A DNA stretch of 58,049 bases from Ectopseudomonas mendocina (GTDB lineage Bacteria > Pseudomonadota > Gammaproteobacteria > Pseudomonadales > Pseudomonadaceae), in contig NZ_VRYE01000001.1 of NCBI RefSeq assembly GCF_008041835.1, positions 1 to 58,049 on the forward strand. The letters run 5' to 3'. A program made the position numbers and the translations under genes. How positions within the stretch are numbered: the stretch's first letter is position 1; each line of letters begins with the position of its first letter. Below, piece after piece: positions 44,415 to 53,142 of this stretch. The notes below the pieces were generated by a model. It ran no database searches, was not told where the DNA came from, and was given only the letters and a program-made list of their open reading frames with translations.

Positions 44415-45062
44415 ATGCAAGAAACCCTGCGTATTACCGAGATTTTCCATTCGTTGCAGGGGGAGACTCGTACTGCCGGCTTGCCGACGGTATTCGTGCG
44501 CCTTACCGGCTGCCCCCTGCGCTGTCAGTACTGTGATACCGCCTATGCCTTCAGCGGCGGCGAGATCGTCACCCTGGACAGTATCCTCGATCAGGTGGCC
44601 GCCTATCGGCCGCGCTACGTCTGCGTCACCGGCGGCGAGCCGCTGGCCCAGCCCAACTGCATCCCCTTGCTCACGCGTCTGTGCGACGCCGGTTACGAGG
44701 TGTCGCTGGAGACCAGCGGTGCGCTCGACGTCTTGGCCGTCGACCCGCGGGTCAGCAAGGTGCTGGATCTGAAGACGCCCGGTTCGGCTGAAGTACAGCG
44801 CAACCGTTACGAGAACATCGAGTGGCTTACCGCCAATGACCAGGTCAAGTTCGTCATCTGTTCCCGCGAGGACTACGATTGGGCAGTGTCCAAGCTGATC
44901 CAGTACGACCTGGCGGCCCGAGCCGGCGAGGTGCTGTTCTCGCCCAGCCACAAGCAGGTCGATTCGCGGGCGCTGGCCGACTGGATAGTGGCGGACAACC
45001 TGCCGGTACGCCTGCAACTGCAGCTACACAAGATTCTCTGGAACGACGAGCCGGGACACTGA
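44415..45062 (+). CDS. queE: 7-carboxy-7-deazaguanine synthase QueE
   Basis: QueE is a radical-SAM enzyme of the preQ0/queuosine pathway, turning carboxy-tetrahydropterin into 7-carboxy-7-deazaguanine. The ATG at 44415 gives 215 residues beginning [19 protein letters not shown]. The cluster motif is C-P-L-R-C-Q-Y-C-D (C-x3-C-x2-C), and V-T-G-G-E-P-L-A follows. An in-frame ATG at 44382 has no family match. queC starts 2 bases after the stop. Confidence 0.95.
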   Translation: MQETLRITEIFHSLQGETRTAGLPTVFVRLTGCPLRCQYCDTAYAFSGGEIVTLDSILDQVAAYRPRYVCVTGGEPLAQPNCIPLLTRLCDAGYEVSLETSGALDVLAVDPRVSKVLDLKTPGSAEVQRNRYENIEWLTANDQVKFVICSREDYDWAVSKLIQYDLAARAGEVLFSPSHKQVDSRALADWIVADNLPVRLQLQLHKILWNDEPGH

Positions 45063-45064
45063 AC

Positions 45065-45739
45065 ATGAACGACAAGAAAGCGGTCATCCTCCTTTCCGGT
45101 GGCCTGGATTCGGCCACGGTCATCGCCATGGCCAAGGCCGAGGGGTACGCCTGTTACAGCATGAGTTTCGACTATGGCCAGCGCCATCGTGCCGAGTTGC
45201 AGGCAGCCGAGCGGGTGGCGCGGCAACTGGGTGTGGTCGAGCACAAGGTGATCGGCCTGAACCTCAACGGCATCGGTGGTTCCGCGCTCACCGACAGCAG
45301 CATCGCCGTGCCTGAATCGCCCACTGAAGGGATTCCCGCCACCTACGTGCCGGCGCGTAATACGGTATTTCTGGCGCTTGCCTTGGGCTGGGCCGAGGTG
45401 CTCGAGGCGCGCGATATCTTCATTGGCGTCAACGCGGTGGATTACTCGGGCTATCCCGATTGCCGCCCGGAATTCGTCGAGGCTTTCGAGTGCATGGCCA
45501 ACCTGGCGACCAAAGCCGGTGTGGAGGGTGAGGGTTTTGCCATCCGTGCGCCGCTGCAGCAGATGAGCAAGGGCGAAATCATCCAGACGGGCATGCGCCT
45601 GGGCGTGGACTATGCGCTGACGGTCTCCTGCTACCAGGCCGATGACGAGGGCCGCGCCTGTGGCAAATGCGACAGCTGCCGCCTGCGCGCCGCCGGTTTC
45701 GCTGCTGCCGGCGTACCCGATGTCACGCGCTACTATTGA
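45065..45739 (+). CDS. queC: 7-cyano-7-deazaguanine synthase QueC
   Basis: QueC converts the QueE product to preQ0 with ATP and ammonia. The 224-residue product has the PP-loop S-G-G-L-D-S (11-16), [16 protein letters not shown] and the zinc site C-Y-Q-A-D-x3-R-A-C-G-K-C-D-S-C. The ATG at 45065 follows queE directly. The pair forms a short operon ahead of tRNA-Lys. Confidence 0.96.
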   Translation: MNDKKAVILLSGGLDSATVIAMAKAEGYACYSMSFDYGQRHRAELQAAERVARQLGVVEHKVIGLNLNGIGGSALTDSSIAVPESPTEGIPATYVPARNTVFLALALGWAEVLEARDIFIGVNAVDYSGYPDCRPEFVEAFECMANLATKAGVEGEGFAIRAPLQQMSKGEIIQTGMRLGVDYALTVSCYQADDEGRACGKCDSCRLRAAGFAAAGVPDVTRYY

Positions 45740-45757
45740 AAATAATTTCGTGAAGTG

Positions 45758-45785
45758 TTGATTTCCTGAATCAAATCAGTATCAT
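45758..45785 (+). promoter_or_regulatory. predicted tRNA-Lys promoter
   Basis: TTGATT (45758-45763), a 16-base spacer and TATCAT (45780-45785) end 12 bases before the tRNA, followed by a GC-rich GCGCC discriminator typical of stable RNA promoters. Confidence 0.6.
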
Positions 45786-45797
45786 GCGCCTCGCGTT

Positions 45798-45873
45798 GGG
45801 TCGTTAGCTCAGTTGGTAGAGCAGTTGGCTTTTAACCAATTGGTCGTAGGTTCGAATCCTACACGACCCACCA
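45798..45873 (+). tRNA. tRNA-Lys (anticodon UUU)
   Basis: The 76-base gene folds as a cloverleaf. The acceptor stem GGGTCGT pairs with ACGACCC, followed by A and an encoded CCA (45871-45873). The D arm is AGCTCAGTTGGTAGAGC. The anticodon stem-loop is GTTGG-CTTTTAA-CCAAT with TTT at 45831-45833, and the T loop is GGTTCGAATCC. A terminator follows at once, so the gene is a single-tRNA unit between queC and nadA. Confidence 0.98.
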
Positions 45874-45880
45874 GATCGCA

Positions 45881-45909
45881 AAAGCCAGTCGTCAGACTGG
45901 CTTTTTTTT
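45881..45909 (+). terminator. terminator after tRNA-Lys
   Basis: AAAGCCAGTC (45881-45890) pairs with GACTGGCTTT (45895-45904) over a 4-base loop, followed by TTTTT. Confidence 0.93.
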
Positions 45910-46010
45910 GCTCTCGGAAAAGTCCTCTGGCTGATGCTGCATCGCCTGTGGTGATGTGGAGTCAGGGGCTATACTCGCAGCTCGCTAAAGAGCGCCGCAG
46001 GTTCGATGAC

Positions 46011-47069
46011 ATGACGCAGATTTCCGAACGCCTTCTGGTTCAGGCCCACCTCGATGCCAAACAGCCCAAACCGCTGACAGCCGAGGAGGAGGCCTTCTAT
46101 CGCCGCGAAATCGCCGCTGAGCTGAAGAAGCAGAACGCGGTGCTGGTGGCGCACTACTACTGCGATCCGGTGATCCAGGCGCTGGCCGAGGAAACCGGCG
46201 GCTGCGTTTCCGACTCCCTGGAAATGGCCCGCTTCGGCAATCAGCACCCAGCGCAGACCGTGGTGGTGGCCGGGGTCAAGTTCATGGGCGAGACGGCGAA
46301 GATCCTCAACCCGGAAAAGCGCGTGCTGATGCCGACCCTGGAGGCGACCTGTTCGCTCGATCTGGGTTGCCCGGTGGACGAGTTCTCGGCCTTCTGCGAT
46401 CAGCATCCGGAGCGTACCGTGGTGGTGTATGCCAACACCTCGGCGGCGGTGAAGGCGCGTGCCGACTGGGTGGTGACCTCCAGTTGCGCGCTGGAGATCG
46501 TCGAGAGCCTGATGGACAACGGCGAGACCATCATCTGGGCGCCGGACAAGCATCTGGGCAACTACATCCAGCGCGAGACCGGTGCCGACATGCTTCTGTG
46601 GGACGGCGCCTGTATCGTCCATGAAGAGTTCAAATCCAAGCAGTTGCTGGATATGAAGGCGCTGTACCCAGATGCCGCCATTCTGGTACACCCGGAGTCG
46701 CCGCAGAACGTGGTGGAGCTGGCCGATGCTGTGGGTTCCACCAGTCAGCTGATCAAGGCCGCGCAGACCCTGCCCAACTCGACATTTATCGTCGCCACCG
46801 ACCGCGGCATCTTCTACAAGATGCAGCAGCTGTGCCCGGAAAAGACCTTTATCGAGGCGCCGACGGCCGGCAACGGCGCGGCATGCCGCAGCTGTGCGCA
46901 CTGTCCGTGGATGGCGATGAATACGCTGGAACGTGTGCTCACCGGTCTGCGTCAGGGCTCCGGCGAGATTCATGTCGAGCCGGCGCTGATTCCCAGGGCG
47001 ATCAAACCGCTCAAGCGTATGCTGGATTTCACCCAGGCGGCGCGAATGAAGGTCGCCGGTAACGCCTGA
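46011..47069 (+). CDS. nadA: quinolinate synthase NadA
   Basis: NadA condenses iminoaspartate with dihydroxyacetone phosphate to quinolinate in NAD synthesis and carries a [4Fe-4S] cluster. The 352-residue product has [19 protein letters not shown] and C-S-L-D-L-G-C-P. Further on are V-H-P-E-S-P and a C-terminal [10 protein letters not shown] that supplies cluster cysteines. The ATG at 46011 is chosen by homology; the frame is open back into the tRNA. Confidence 0.96.
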   Translation: MTQISERLLVQAHLDAKQPKPLTAEEEAFYRREIAAELKKQNAVLVAHYYCDPVIQALAEETGGCVSDSLEMARFGNQHPAQTVVVAGVKFMGETAKILNPEKRVLMPTLEATCSLDLGCPVDEFSAFCDQHPERTVVVYANTSAAVKARADWVVTSSCALEIVESLMDNGETIIWAPDKHLGNYIQRETGADMLLWDGACIVHEEFKSKQLLDMKALYPDAAILVHPESPQNVVELADAVGSTSQLIKAAQTLPNSTFIVATDRGIFYKMQQLCPEKTFIEAPTAGNGAACRSCAHCPWMAMNTLERVLTGLRQGSGEIHVEPALIPRAIKPLKRMLDFTQAARMKVAGNA

Positions 47070-47086
47070 TAGGCATGCAGTAAAAG

Positions 47087-47113
47087 GAAGCCCAGCCAAT
47101 GCTGGGCTTCTTG
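47087..47113 (+). terminator. terminator after nadA
   Basis: GAAGCCCAGC (47087-47096) pairs with GCTGGGCTTC (47101-47110) over CAAT; a short T-rich tail follows. Confidence 0.8.
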
Positions 47114-47118
47114 CTTTA

Positions 47119-47182
47119 CGTAGCCCGGATGCAATCCGGGAATGGTGAGAGGCCAATATCCCCGGATTGCATCCGGGCTACG
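47119..47182. repeat. large palindromic repeat (REP-pair-like)
   Basis: A 22-bp arm at 47119-47140 is perfectly repeated in inverted form at 47161-47182 around a 20-base loop. Each arm begins with GTAGCCCGGAT or its complement and contains a smaller internal palindrome (CCGGAT-GCA-ATCCGG). It sits between convergent nadA and the LOG gene, a usual place for REP/BIME elements. Confidence 0.85.
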
Positions 47183-47195
47183 GCAACTGATCAGC

Positions 47196-48269
47196 TTAGG
47201 TTGCCCAATTCTCCGGTTCGTTGAGCACATTGAGCAGCGCGCGCAGGCGGCCATAGTCGCGACCGTTGAAGGCGAAGGCCAGACGGGTCAGGTGACACAG
47301 TTCCGGTTCGTCGCGCTCCTGCTCGCAGTAGGGTTGCTGGGTGAAGCCACCTTCCTTGCACAGGCTGGCGAAGTCGCTGTCCAGCTTGGCCAAAGCCACC
47401 TCGTTGAGCGGGTGCTTGAGACGAATCACGAAGCGATCCTTGAGCCAGCGGCTGGAGTGGAAGTTGCGATAGAAGTTGACGATTTCATCCACCGCTTCTT
47501 CGGCGCTGTACACCAGGTGCATCAGGTTCAGATCGCTGGGCAGGATGTAGCCATTGTCTTCAAGCTGACGGCGCATGAAGCCCAGGGCGTCCTTCCAGTA
47601 GCTGCCACCCGGCTGATCAAGCAATACCACCGGTACCAGCGGGCTTTTGCCGGTCTGGATCAGGGTCAGCACTTCCAGCGCCTCGTCGAGCGTGCCGAAA
47701 CCGCCGGGGCAAAGCACCAGACCGTCGGCCTCCTTGACGAAGAACAGCTTGCGCAGGAAGAAGAAATGGAATGACAGCAGGTGGTTGCTGCCGCGTATCG
47801 TCGAGTTGGCCGTTTGTTCGAAGGGCAGGGTGATGTTGAACCCCAGGCTGTTCTCCACGCCGGCGCCTTCATGGGCGGCGGCCATGATGCCGCCGCCTGC
47901 GCCGGTGATCACCATCAGGTCACGCTGCGCCAACCGTGCGCCCAGTTCTCGAGCCTGCAGGTACAGCGGATGATCGGCTGGCGTGCGGGCCGAGCCGAAG
48001 ACGGTGACCTTGCGCCGACGCTTGAGCTGTTCCAGTACACCGAAGGCATTTTCCATCTCGCGCAGGGTCTGCAGCATGATTTTGGCGTCCCAGCGGTTGC
48101 GGTCCGCCTGGGCCATATGGATCACCGTGGTGAGCATTTCCCGGTACAGCTGCAGGTTCGGGCTGTTACCGGGGGCTGCCAGTGCCACCAGTTCGTCGAC
48201 CTTGCGGGTCAGGTCGACTTCGCTGGTATGCACGTGGCGTGACAGATAGTCGTCCGCTTCGTAAGGCAT
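47196..48269 (-). CDS. LOG family nucleotide 5'-monophosphate nucleosidase-like protein
   Basis: The central domain (about 85-265) is a LOG/TIGR00730 Rossmann fold with V-F-G-S-A-R-T, I-T-G-A-G-G-G-I-M-A-A-A-H-E-G-A and the signature P-G-G-F-G-T-L-D-E. Family members hydrolyse nucleoside monophosphates (cytokinin-activating LOG, or PpnN). At 357 residues it is longer than simple LOGs, with an N-terminal helical part and a C-terminal extension, but it is shorter than E. coli PpnN. The exact nucleotide is unknown. A palindromic repeat separates it from nadA. Confidence 0.85.
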   Translation of the reverse strand: MPYEADDYLSRHVHTSEVDLTRKVDELVALAAPGNSPNLQLYREMLTTVIHMAQADRNRWDAKIMLQTLREMENAFGVLEQLKRRRKVTVFGSARTPADHPLYLQARELGARLAQRDLMVITGAGGGIMAAAHEGAGVENSLGFNITLPFEQTANSTIRGSNHLLSFHFFFLRKLFFVKEADGLVLCPGGFGTLDEALEVLTLIQTGKSPLVPVVLLDQPGGSYWKDALGFMRRQLEDNGYILPSDLNLMHLVYSAEEAVDEIVNFYRNFHSSRWLKDRFVIRLKHPLNEVALAKLDSDFASLCKEGGFTQQPYCEQERDEPELCHLTRLAFAFNGRDYGRLRALLNVLNEPENWAT

Positions 48270-48402
48270 GAAGGCTCTCCTGTTCTGAGCCGGGCGAGAG
48301 GCTGATGCGCCTCGCGCCCGTACTGGCTCCGTGATTATGGCGTTTCATGACGCTTGCCACAGCCAGGTTGCCGTTTCGCTGCCTGCTTTTCGTAAGCGCC
48401 GG

Positions 48403-49806
48403 TTACAGGGCGATCTGCTCACCCGGTTCGGGGATGTTGGCGATCCAGTTCAGGCGCTGGCGCAGCGCTTGTTGCAGGGTTTGCATCTTCTCCAGTTCGC
48501 CGTGCACCAGGTACAGCTCGGGGTGATGCTCGAACTGGCTGGCCCAGTCGATCAGCTGTGACTGGCCGGCGTGTGCAGAAAAACCGCCCAGCGTATGCAC
48601 CCTGGCCTTCACGGCAATGCGCTGGTGCAGCACCTTGACCGTTTCTGCGCCGTCGACGATCAGGCGGCCGAGCGTGCCCTTGGCCTGGAAACCGGGGAAC
48701 ACCAGATGGCAGTTTTCGCGCCACAGATTGTGCTTGAAGTGGTGGACGATACGCCCGCCGTTGCACATCCCGGCGCCGGCAATGATGATCGCACCGCTCT
48801 TGATCCGGTTGATCGCCATCGACTCTTCTGCCGTTGGCGTGCAGCGCAGGATCGGTAGCCAGTCCTCTACCCGGGTGACACCCTTGGCGGCCAGTGCAGC
48901 GCGGTCTTCGGCGGCGAACTGATCATGGAAGCGGCTGTAGATGGCATTGGCGCGGATGGCCATGGGGCTGTCGAGAAACACCGCCTGCTGCGGCAGGCGG
49001 CCTTCCTGATAGAAGCGGCCGAGGTAGTAGATCAGATCCTGAGTGCGGCCGACGGCGAAGGAGGGAATCAGCACGTTGCCACCTTCCTTGTGCGCCTGCT
49101 GCAGAATCTCGGCCAGCTCCTCCAGGGTTTCGTCACTGGGGCGATGATCACGGTCGCCGTAGGTCGACTCCATCAGCAGTACGTCGGCCTTGTTCAGTTG
49201 CGTCGGTGCCTGCATCAGTGGCGAGCAGGTATTGCCCAGGTCGCCGGAGAACACCAGATGACGCTGCAGGTGGTGATCCTGCACCTGCATTTCAACGATG
49301 GCCGAGCCGAGAATGTGGCCGGCATTGTGGAAGGTGACCTGCACGCCCTTGGCAACCTCGACCGCTGTGCCGTAGGCATGCGCGCGGCGCTGGCTGAGCG
49401 CCTGCTCGGCATGGGCGATGGTGTAGAGCGGCGTGATCGCCGGCTTGCCCTGGCGCGCACGCCAGCGGTTTTCCCATTCGGCGTCCTTCTCCTGCAGGAA
49501 GGCCGAATCCAGCAGCATCAGCTCGAGCAGTTCGCAGCTGGCCTCGGTGGCGTGGATCGGGCCGCGATAACCCTCGGCGACCAGGCGCGGCAGCAGCCCG
49601 CTGTGATCGAGGTGGGCGTGGGAGATCACCACCGCATCCAGCTCCCGCGGGTCGAAGGGGAAGGCGCTGCGGTTCTGATCCTCTTCCTGGCGGCGCCCCT
49701 GGTGCATGCCGCATTCGAGCAGGACCTTGGCGCCGTCGCGACTCTCAACCAGGTAGCAGGAGCCGGTAACTTGTTGGATTGCACCGAGAAAAGTGAGCAG
49801 GGCCAT
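48403..49806 (-). CDS. MBL-fold beta-CASP nuclease (CPSF73/YSH1-like)
   Basis: The 467-residue protein has a metallo-beta-lactamase core with H63-A-H65-L-D67-H68-S-G, a later G-H-I-L-G-S-A and F-S-G-D-L-G. It also has beta-CASP motifs (A-V-G-R-T-Q, the H-G/V motif G-G-F-S-A-H-A and V-H-G-E at the end). Bacterial members are RNA-processing exo/endonucleases, and the zinc ligands are complete. It is divergent from the phosphoketolase gene, with an Anr-like box between them, so both may respond to low oxygen (inference). Substrate RNA is not known. Confidence 0.88.
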   Translation of the reverse strand: MALLTFLGAIQQVTGSCYLVESRDGAKVLLECGMHQGRRQEEDQNRSAFPFDPRELDAVVISHAHLDHSGLLPRLVAEGYRGPIHATEASCELLELMLLDSAFLQEKDAEWENRWRARQGKPAITPLYTIAHAEQALSQRRAHAYGTAVEVAKGVQVTFHNAGHILGSAIVEMQVQDHHLQRHLVFSGDLGNTCSPLMQAPTQLNKADVLLMESTYGDRDHRPSDETLEELAEILQQAHKEGGNVLIPSFAVGRTQDLIYYLGRFYQEGRLPQQAVFLDSPMAIRANAIYSRFHDQFAAEDRAALAAKGVTRVEDWLPILRCTPTAEESMAINRIKSGAIIIAGAGMCNGGRIVHHFKHNLWRENCHLVFPGFQAKGTLGRLIVDGAETVKVLHQRIAVKARVHTLGGFSAHAGQSQLIDWASQFEHHPELYLVHGELEKMQTLQQALRQRLNWIANIPEPGEQIAL

Positions 49807-49863
49807 GGTTCTTTCCTTGTTGTGATGATGTGGCGAGTCTGCCGGTTTGAAACGCCGCGTGGT

Positions 49864-49877
49864 TTGATGCAGGTCAC
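49864..49877. promoter_or_regulatory. Anr/FNR-like box between the nuclease and phosphoketolase genes
   Basis: TTGAT-GCAG-GTCAC matches the Pseudomonas Anr consensus TTGAT-N4-GTCAA at 9 of 10 defined positions. It lies 58 bases before the nuclease start and 55 bases before the phosphoketolase start. A low-oxygen response would fit an acetate-yielding enzyme. Confidence 0.45.
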
Positions 49878-49931
49878 TCGATGTAGTGCTCCGGGTGCCT
49901 AAACTGCAAGTGAATTTTCAGGAGATGACCC

Positions 49932-52334
49932 ATGCCTCAGCTATTGCCCGATGCCGCGACTCTGGCTCAACACGCCCAGCAATACCCCGACTTCACCCAT
50001 TGGCAGGCGGGCCACGGACCTGTTCAGCATAGCCCGCAGACCAGCGCTGCGGTCTTTCGTCTTGCCCATCAGCTGGTGCAAAGCGGTTTGCAGCCCGATC
50101 TGCCAAGCGTCTACCGCCTGTTTCGCGCGCTGGATGCGCTGACCGCAGCCGGCCTCTGGCTGGTGGTGCACATGACCTACGCCCGGCGTGTTCGGCTCGA
50201 TGGTCAGCCGCTGCAGGCCGATGACTTCAAGCCGGTGCCGGAAGGCCATACCGGTGGCGCGCTGAATATGGTGCCGGCCTACGCCGGTTACCTGGCCCTC
50301 AACGCGCTGACCGGTGAGACGCGTGGCTGGCTGATGGGGCAGGGGCATTGCGTGGCAGCCATCGAGGCGCTGAACCTGCTGACCGGCAACCAGCATCCCG
50401 AGCAGGCTAAGCGCTATGCCTGTGATGAAACGGGCATGAGCCGCCTGGTGGCAGACTTCTACAGCTATGCGCAGGCAGCGGACGGCCGCCCTGGCGTGCC
50501 GCTGGGCAGCCATGTCAATCCGCATACCGCTGGCGGTATCGCCGAAGGCGGTTACCTGGGCTTTGCCGAGTTGCAGTACGCGCATCTGCCATTGCCGGGC
50601 GAAAAACTGGTGGCCTTCCTCTCCGACGGTGCTGCCGAGGAGCAGCGCGGCAGTGACTGGATGCCGCGCTGGTGGCGTGCCGAGGATTGTGGTGTGGCGC
50701 TGCCGGTGATGATCGCCAACGGTCGGCGTATCGAGCAGCGTACCGAACTCGGCACGCGGGAGGGGCTGGAGGGCTTTCGCCGGCACCTGCGCGGCTGTGG
50801 TTTCGATCCGCTGAGCTTCGATGGGCGTGACCCGGCAGCTTTCGTCTGTGCGCTGTGGGAAATGGAGCAGCGCCTGGCGCACCGTGTCGATGAGCGCAAT
50901 CGCAAACTGATCGACTATCCCCTGCCCATGCCCTATGGCATTGCCGAAACCACCAAGGGCTATGGCTTCTATGGCGCTGGCAGCAATGCCGCGCACAACC
51001 TGCCGCTACCGGCCAGTCCGGCGCTCGATGCGCATGCACGCGAACTGTTCAACCAGCATGCGGCGGTGTTGTGGGTGCAGCCGCAGGCATTGGCTGAGGC
51101 CTGCAGCCTGTTCGCTGCCGGCAATGGGCGTGAGCCTGAACGAGACAATCCACTGGCCCGTCGGCAACCCGCGCTGCCGGCACAGCCAGCGCTGCATTTT
51201 CACGACGCCGCCTGTTCGCCCATGAGCGCGCTGGATCGCTACTTTGTCGATCTGGTACGGGCCAATCCGCAGTTACGCGCCCGTGTTGGCAACCCGGACG
51301 AACTGGCCAGCAACCGCCTGGGTGGCGTGCTGAAGGCGCTCAAGCACCGTGTCAGCCAGCCGGAAAGCGAGCTGGAATCAGTGCATGGCGCGGTGATCAC
51401 GGCGCTCAACGAGGAGGCCGTGGTTTCCGCCTGCCTGGCCAACCAGGGCGGTCTGAACCTGGTGGCCAGTTACGAGGCGTTCTGCGTGAAGATGCTCGGC
51501 GCGGTGCGTCAGAGCCTGATCTTCGCCCGCCAGCAGAAAGAGGCCGGGCGCCCGGCTGGCTGGCTGGGTTGGCCGCTGGTGGCGACTTCGCACACCTGGG
51601 AGAACGGCAAGAACCAGCAATCGCACCAGGACACCACCTTTTGTGAGGCGCTGCTGGGCGAGATGCACGATGTCGTGCGCGTGCTGCTGCCGGCCGACCA
51701 CAATTCGCTGCTGGCGCTGCTGCCAGGGATCTATCAGGCGCGCGGCAGGTTGGCTTGCCTGGTGGTGGCCAAGCGCGAGCAGCCCTGTAGCTTCACGGCC
51801 GCGCAGGCACAACAACTGGCCCGTGATGGCGCCTTGCTGGTGGCTGCCGAGGGCGAGGGCGAGCCGGTGCTGCTGATTGCCAGCGGCAGTTACCAGTTGC
51901 ACGCGATGCGCCGTGCTGCCGTTCGTCTGAGTCAGCATGCGGTGGCCTGGCGTCTGATTTACTTGCAGGAGCCAGGACGTTTTCGGGCGCCGCGTGATGC
52001 CTGGGAAGTACCGGCGCTGGCTACGCCTGCAGAGCATGAAGCGTTGTTCCCCGCTGCGTACCGGCGGCGCGTATTGCTCAGCCATATGCGCCCGGAGGTG
52101 GCACGGGGGCATTTGTCCACGGTGCTGGGCGAGGGCGCGTTCTGTCGGGCACTGGGTTATCGCAACCGTGGCGGCACCTTCGACGAAGCCGGCATGCTGT
52201 TCGCCAACGGCTGTACCTGGGCGCATGTGTTGCAGAGTGTCGCCGAGGTGCTGGGCACAGCGGTCGATGCCTGGCTGACGGCCGAGGAACGGGCCGCACT
52301 GGCCGGCACGGGAGATCCCAACGTCCTGCGCTGA
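49932..52334 (+). CDS. phosphoketolase family protein
   Basis: Phosphoketolases are ThDP enzymes that split xylulose 5-P or fructose 6-P into acetyl phosphate. The 800-residue length and key blocks fit: G-H-T-G-G-A-L-N-M-V-P near 105, G-S-H-V-N-P-H-T-A-G-G-I-A-E-G-G-Y-L-G-F-A near 190, and the ThDP/Mg2+ loop F-L-S-D-G-A-A-E-E. In the second half S-H-T-W-E-N-G-K-N-Q-Q-S-H-Q-D-T-T-F precedes V-R-V-L-L-P-A-D-H-N-S-L-L. Several blocks differ from Xfp of bifidobacteria (G-H-W-G and G-D-G-E-A-E there), so substrate choice is uncertain. AGGAGATG precedes the ATG. Confidence 0.88.
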   Translation: MPQLLPDAATLAQHAQQYPDFTHWQAGHGPVQHSPQTSAAVFRLAHQLVQSGLQPDLPSVYRLFRALDALTAAGLWLVVHMTYARRVRLDGQPLQADDFKPVPEGHTGGALNMVPAYAGYLALNALTGETRGWLMGQGHCVAAIEALNLLTGNQHPEQAKRYACDETGMSRLVADFYSYAQAADGRPGVPLGSHVNPHTAGGIAEGGYLGFAELQYAHLPLPGEKLVAFLSDGAAEEQRGSDWMPRWWRAEDCGVALPVMIANGRRIEQRTELGTREGLEGFRRHLRGCGFDPLSFDGRDPAAFVCALWEMEQRLAHRVDERNRKLIDYPLPMPYGIAETTKGYGFYGAGSNAAHNLPLPASPALDAHARELFNQHAAVLWVQPQALAEACSLFAAGNGREPERDNPLARRQPALPAQPALHFHDAACSPMSALDRYFVDLVRANPQLRARVGNPDELASNRLGGVLKALKHRVSQPESELESVHGAVITALNEEAVVSACLANQGGLNLVASYEAFCVKMLGAVRQSLIFARQQKEAGRPAGWLGWPLVATSHTWENGKNQQSHQDTTFCEALLGEMHDVVRVLLPADHNSLLALLPGIYQARGRLACLVVAKREQPCSFTAAQAQQLARDGALLVAAEGEGEPVLLIASGSYQLHAMRRAAVRLSQHAVAWRLIYLQEPGRFRAPRDAWEVPALATPAEHEALFPAAYRRRVLLSHMRPEVARGHLSTVLGEGAFCRALGYRNRGGTFDEAGMLFANGCTWAHVLQSVAEVLGTAVDAWLTAEERAALAGTGDPNVLR

Positions 52335-52371
52335 ATCACCGGGTTGGGGCAATTGCAAGGGAGGGGCAGGT

Positions 52372-52564
52372 ATGCCCAGGCTGATTGTAGAACTCGACAC
52401 CGACCTCTATCGCATGCTGCAGGAGGCGGCACGGATCAACCAGTTGAGTCTGCAGGAGGAGTGCGTGCGTCGCCTCGAAGGGGGGGCGACGCTCACGCTA
52501 CATGGAGGCCCTGCTCGCCGAGTTGCGCGCCGATGACGCCCAGCGCCGGGCACAGCGAGGCTAA
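52372..52564 (+). pseudogene. CopG/Arc-like small protein gene, frameshifted at a G7 run
   Basis: From ATG 52372 the frame reads M-P-R-L-I-V-E-L-D-T-D-L-Y-R-M-L-Q-E-A-A-R, then E-E-C-V-R-R-L-E, as in small ribbon-helix-helix proteins. It then shifts at seven consecutive G (52480-52486) and stops at 52534-52536. Removing one G joins it to R-R-S-R-Y-M-E-A-L-L-A-E-L-R-A-D-D-A-Q-R-R, a natural helical end with stop at 52562-52564, just before the convergent gene. GGGAGGGGCAGG precedes the ATG. It follows phosphoketolase closely. Phase variation, decay and a sequencing error are all possible. Confidence 0.7.
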
Positions 52565-52577
52565 ACCTGGCCAGCAC

Positions 52578-52979
52578 TTACAGGCCGCAATCACCCTTGT
52601 CGAAGGTTTCGACGGTGACCGGGCGGTTGCTGCGGTATTCGCTGAACTGGTAGCGCAACTGCGCGCCCTGGGCCAGCAGGCTGCGATAGCCCGGATTGCG
52701 GCAGACGCTGGCTGCCAGTTGGCTGCGCACGATGTCCGGGTTGCCGCGCATGTTTGCCGCATGTGCCGGACGCACGCTGAGGTGGTTGATCAGCGTGTGG
52801 CCATCCACGGTGTAACCCTGATCGAGAATGTCCTCGTTGATCGCCCGTGGCGTGCCCTCGCTGCTCTGTCGGGCGACCTGCTCCAGGGTGCGAGTCAGCT
52901 CCATTTCCTTCAGCGAGGCGGCCTGGGCGGTGGCAAGCATCAGGCTGAGTGCGAGGGCAGGAAGGATGTAACGCAGCAT
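52578..52979 (-). CDS. PA3611-like exported protein (quorum-sensing-regulated virulence factor family)
   Basis: The 133-residue product has a signal peptide (M-L-R-Y-I-L-P-A-L-A-L-S-L-M-L-A-T ending A-Q-A) and S-L-K-E-M-E-L-T-R-T-L. It then has G-T-P-R-A-I-N-E-D-I-L-D-Q-G-Y-T-V-D-G and two cysteines (in V-C-R-N-P-G-Y and D-C-G) that could pair. This closely resembles P. aeruginosa PA3611, known as a quorum-sensing-regulated secreted or periplasmic protein of unknown mechanism. AGGAG precedes the ATG at 52979. Quorum control here is untested. Confidence 0.8.
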   Translation of the reverse strand: MLRYILPALALSLMLATAQAASLKEMELTRTLEQVARQSSEGTPRAINEDILDQGYTVDGHTLINHLSVRPAHAANMRGNPDIVRSQLAASVCRNPGYRSLLAQGAQLRYQFSEYRSNRPVTVETFDKGDCGL

Positions 52980-53142
52980 GTGATGTAACTCCTGAAGGCG
53001 TGGACAGCCTTGGACAGACCACGGTCGTGAATGTTCGCGGCGCTGGCCATTGGCCTGTGACGGCTGCAGTTTACTGGTTCTGGCCCGCCAGCGGTGCGGG
53101 CGAGGTGTTAGAATCGCGCGCCCAATCGCCGTTGCGCCTTCC

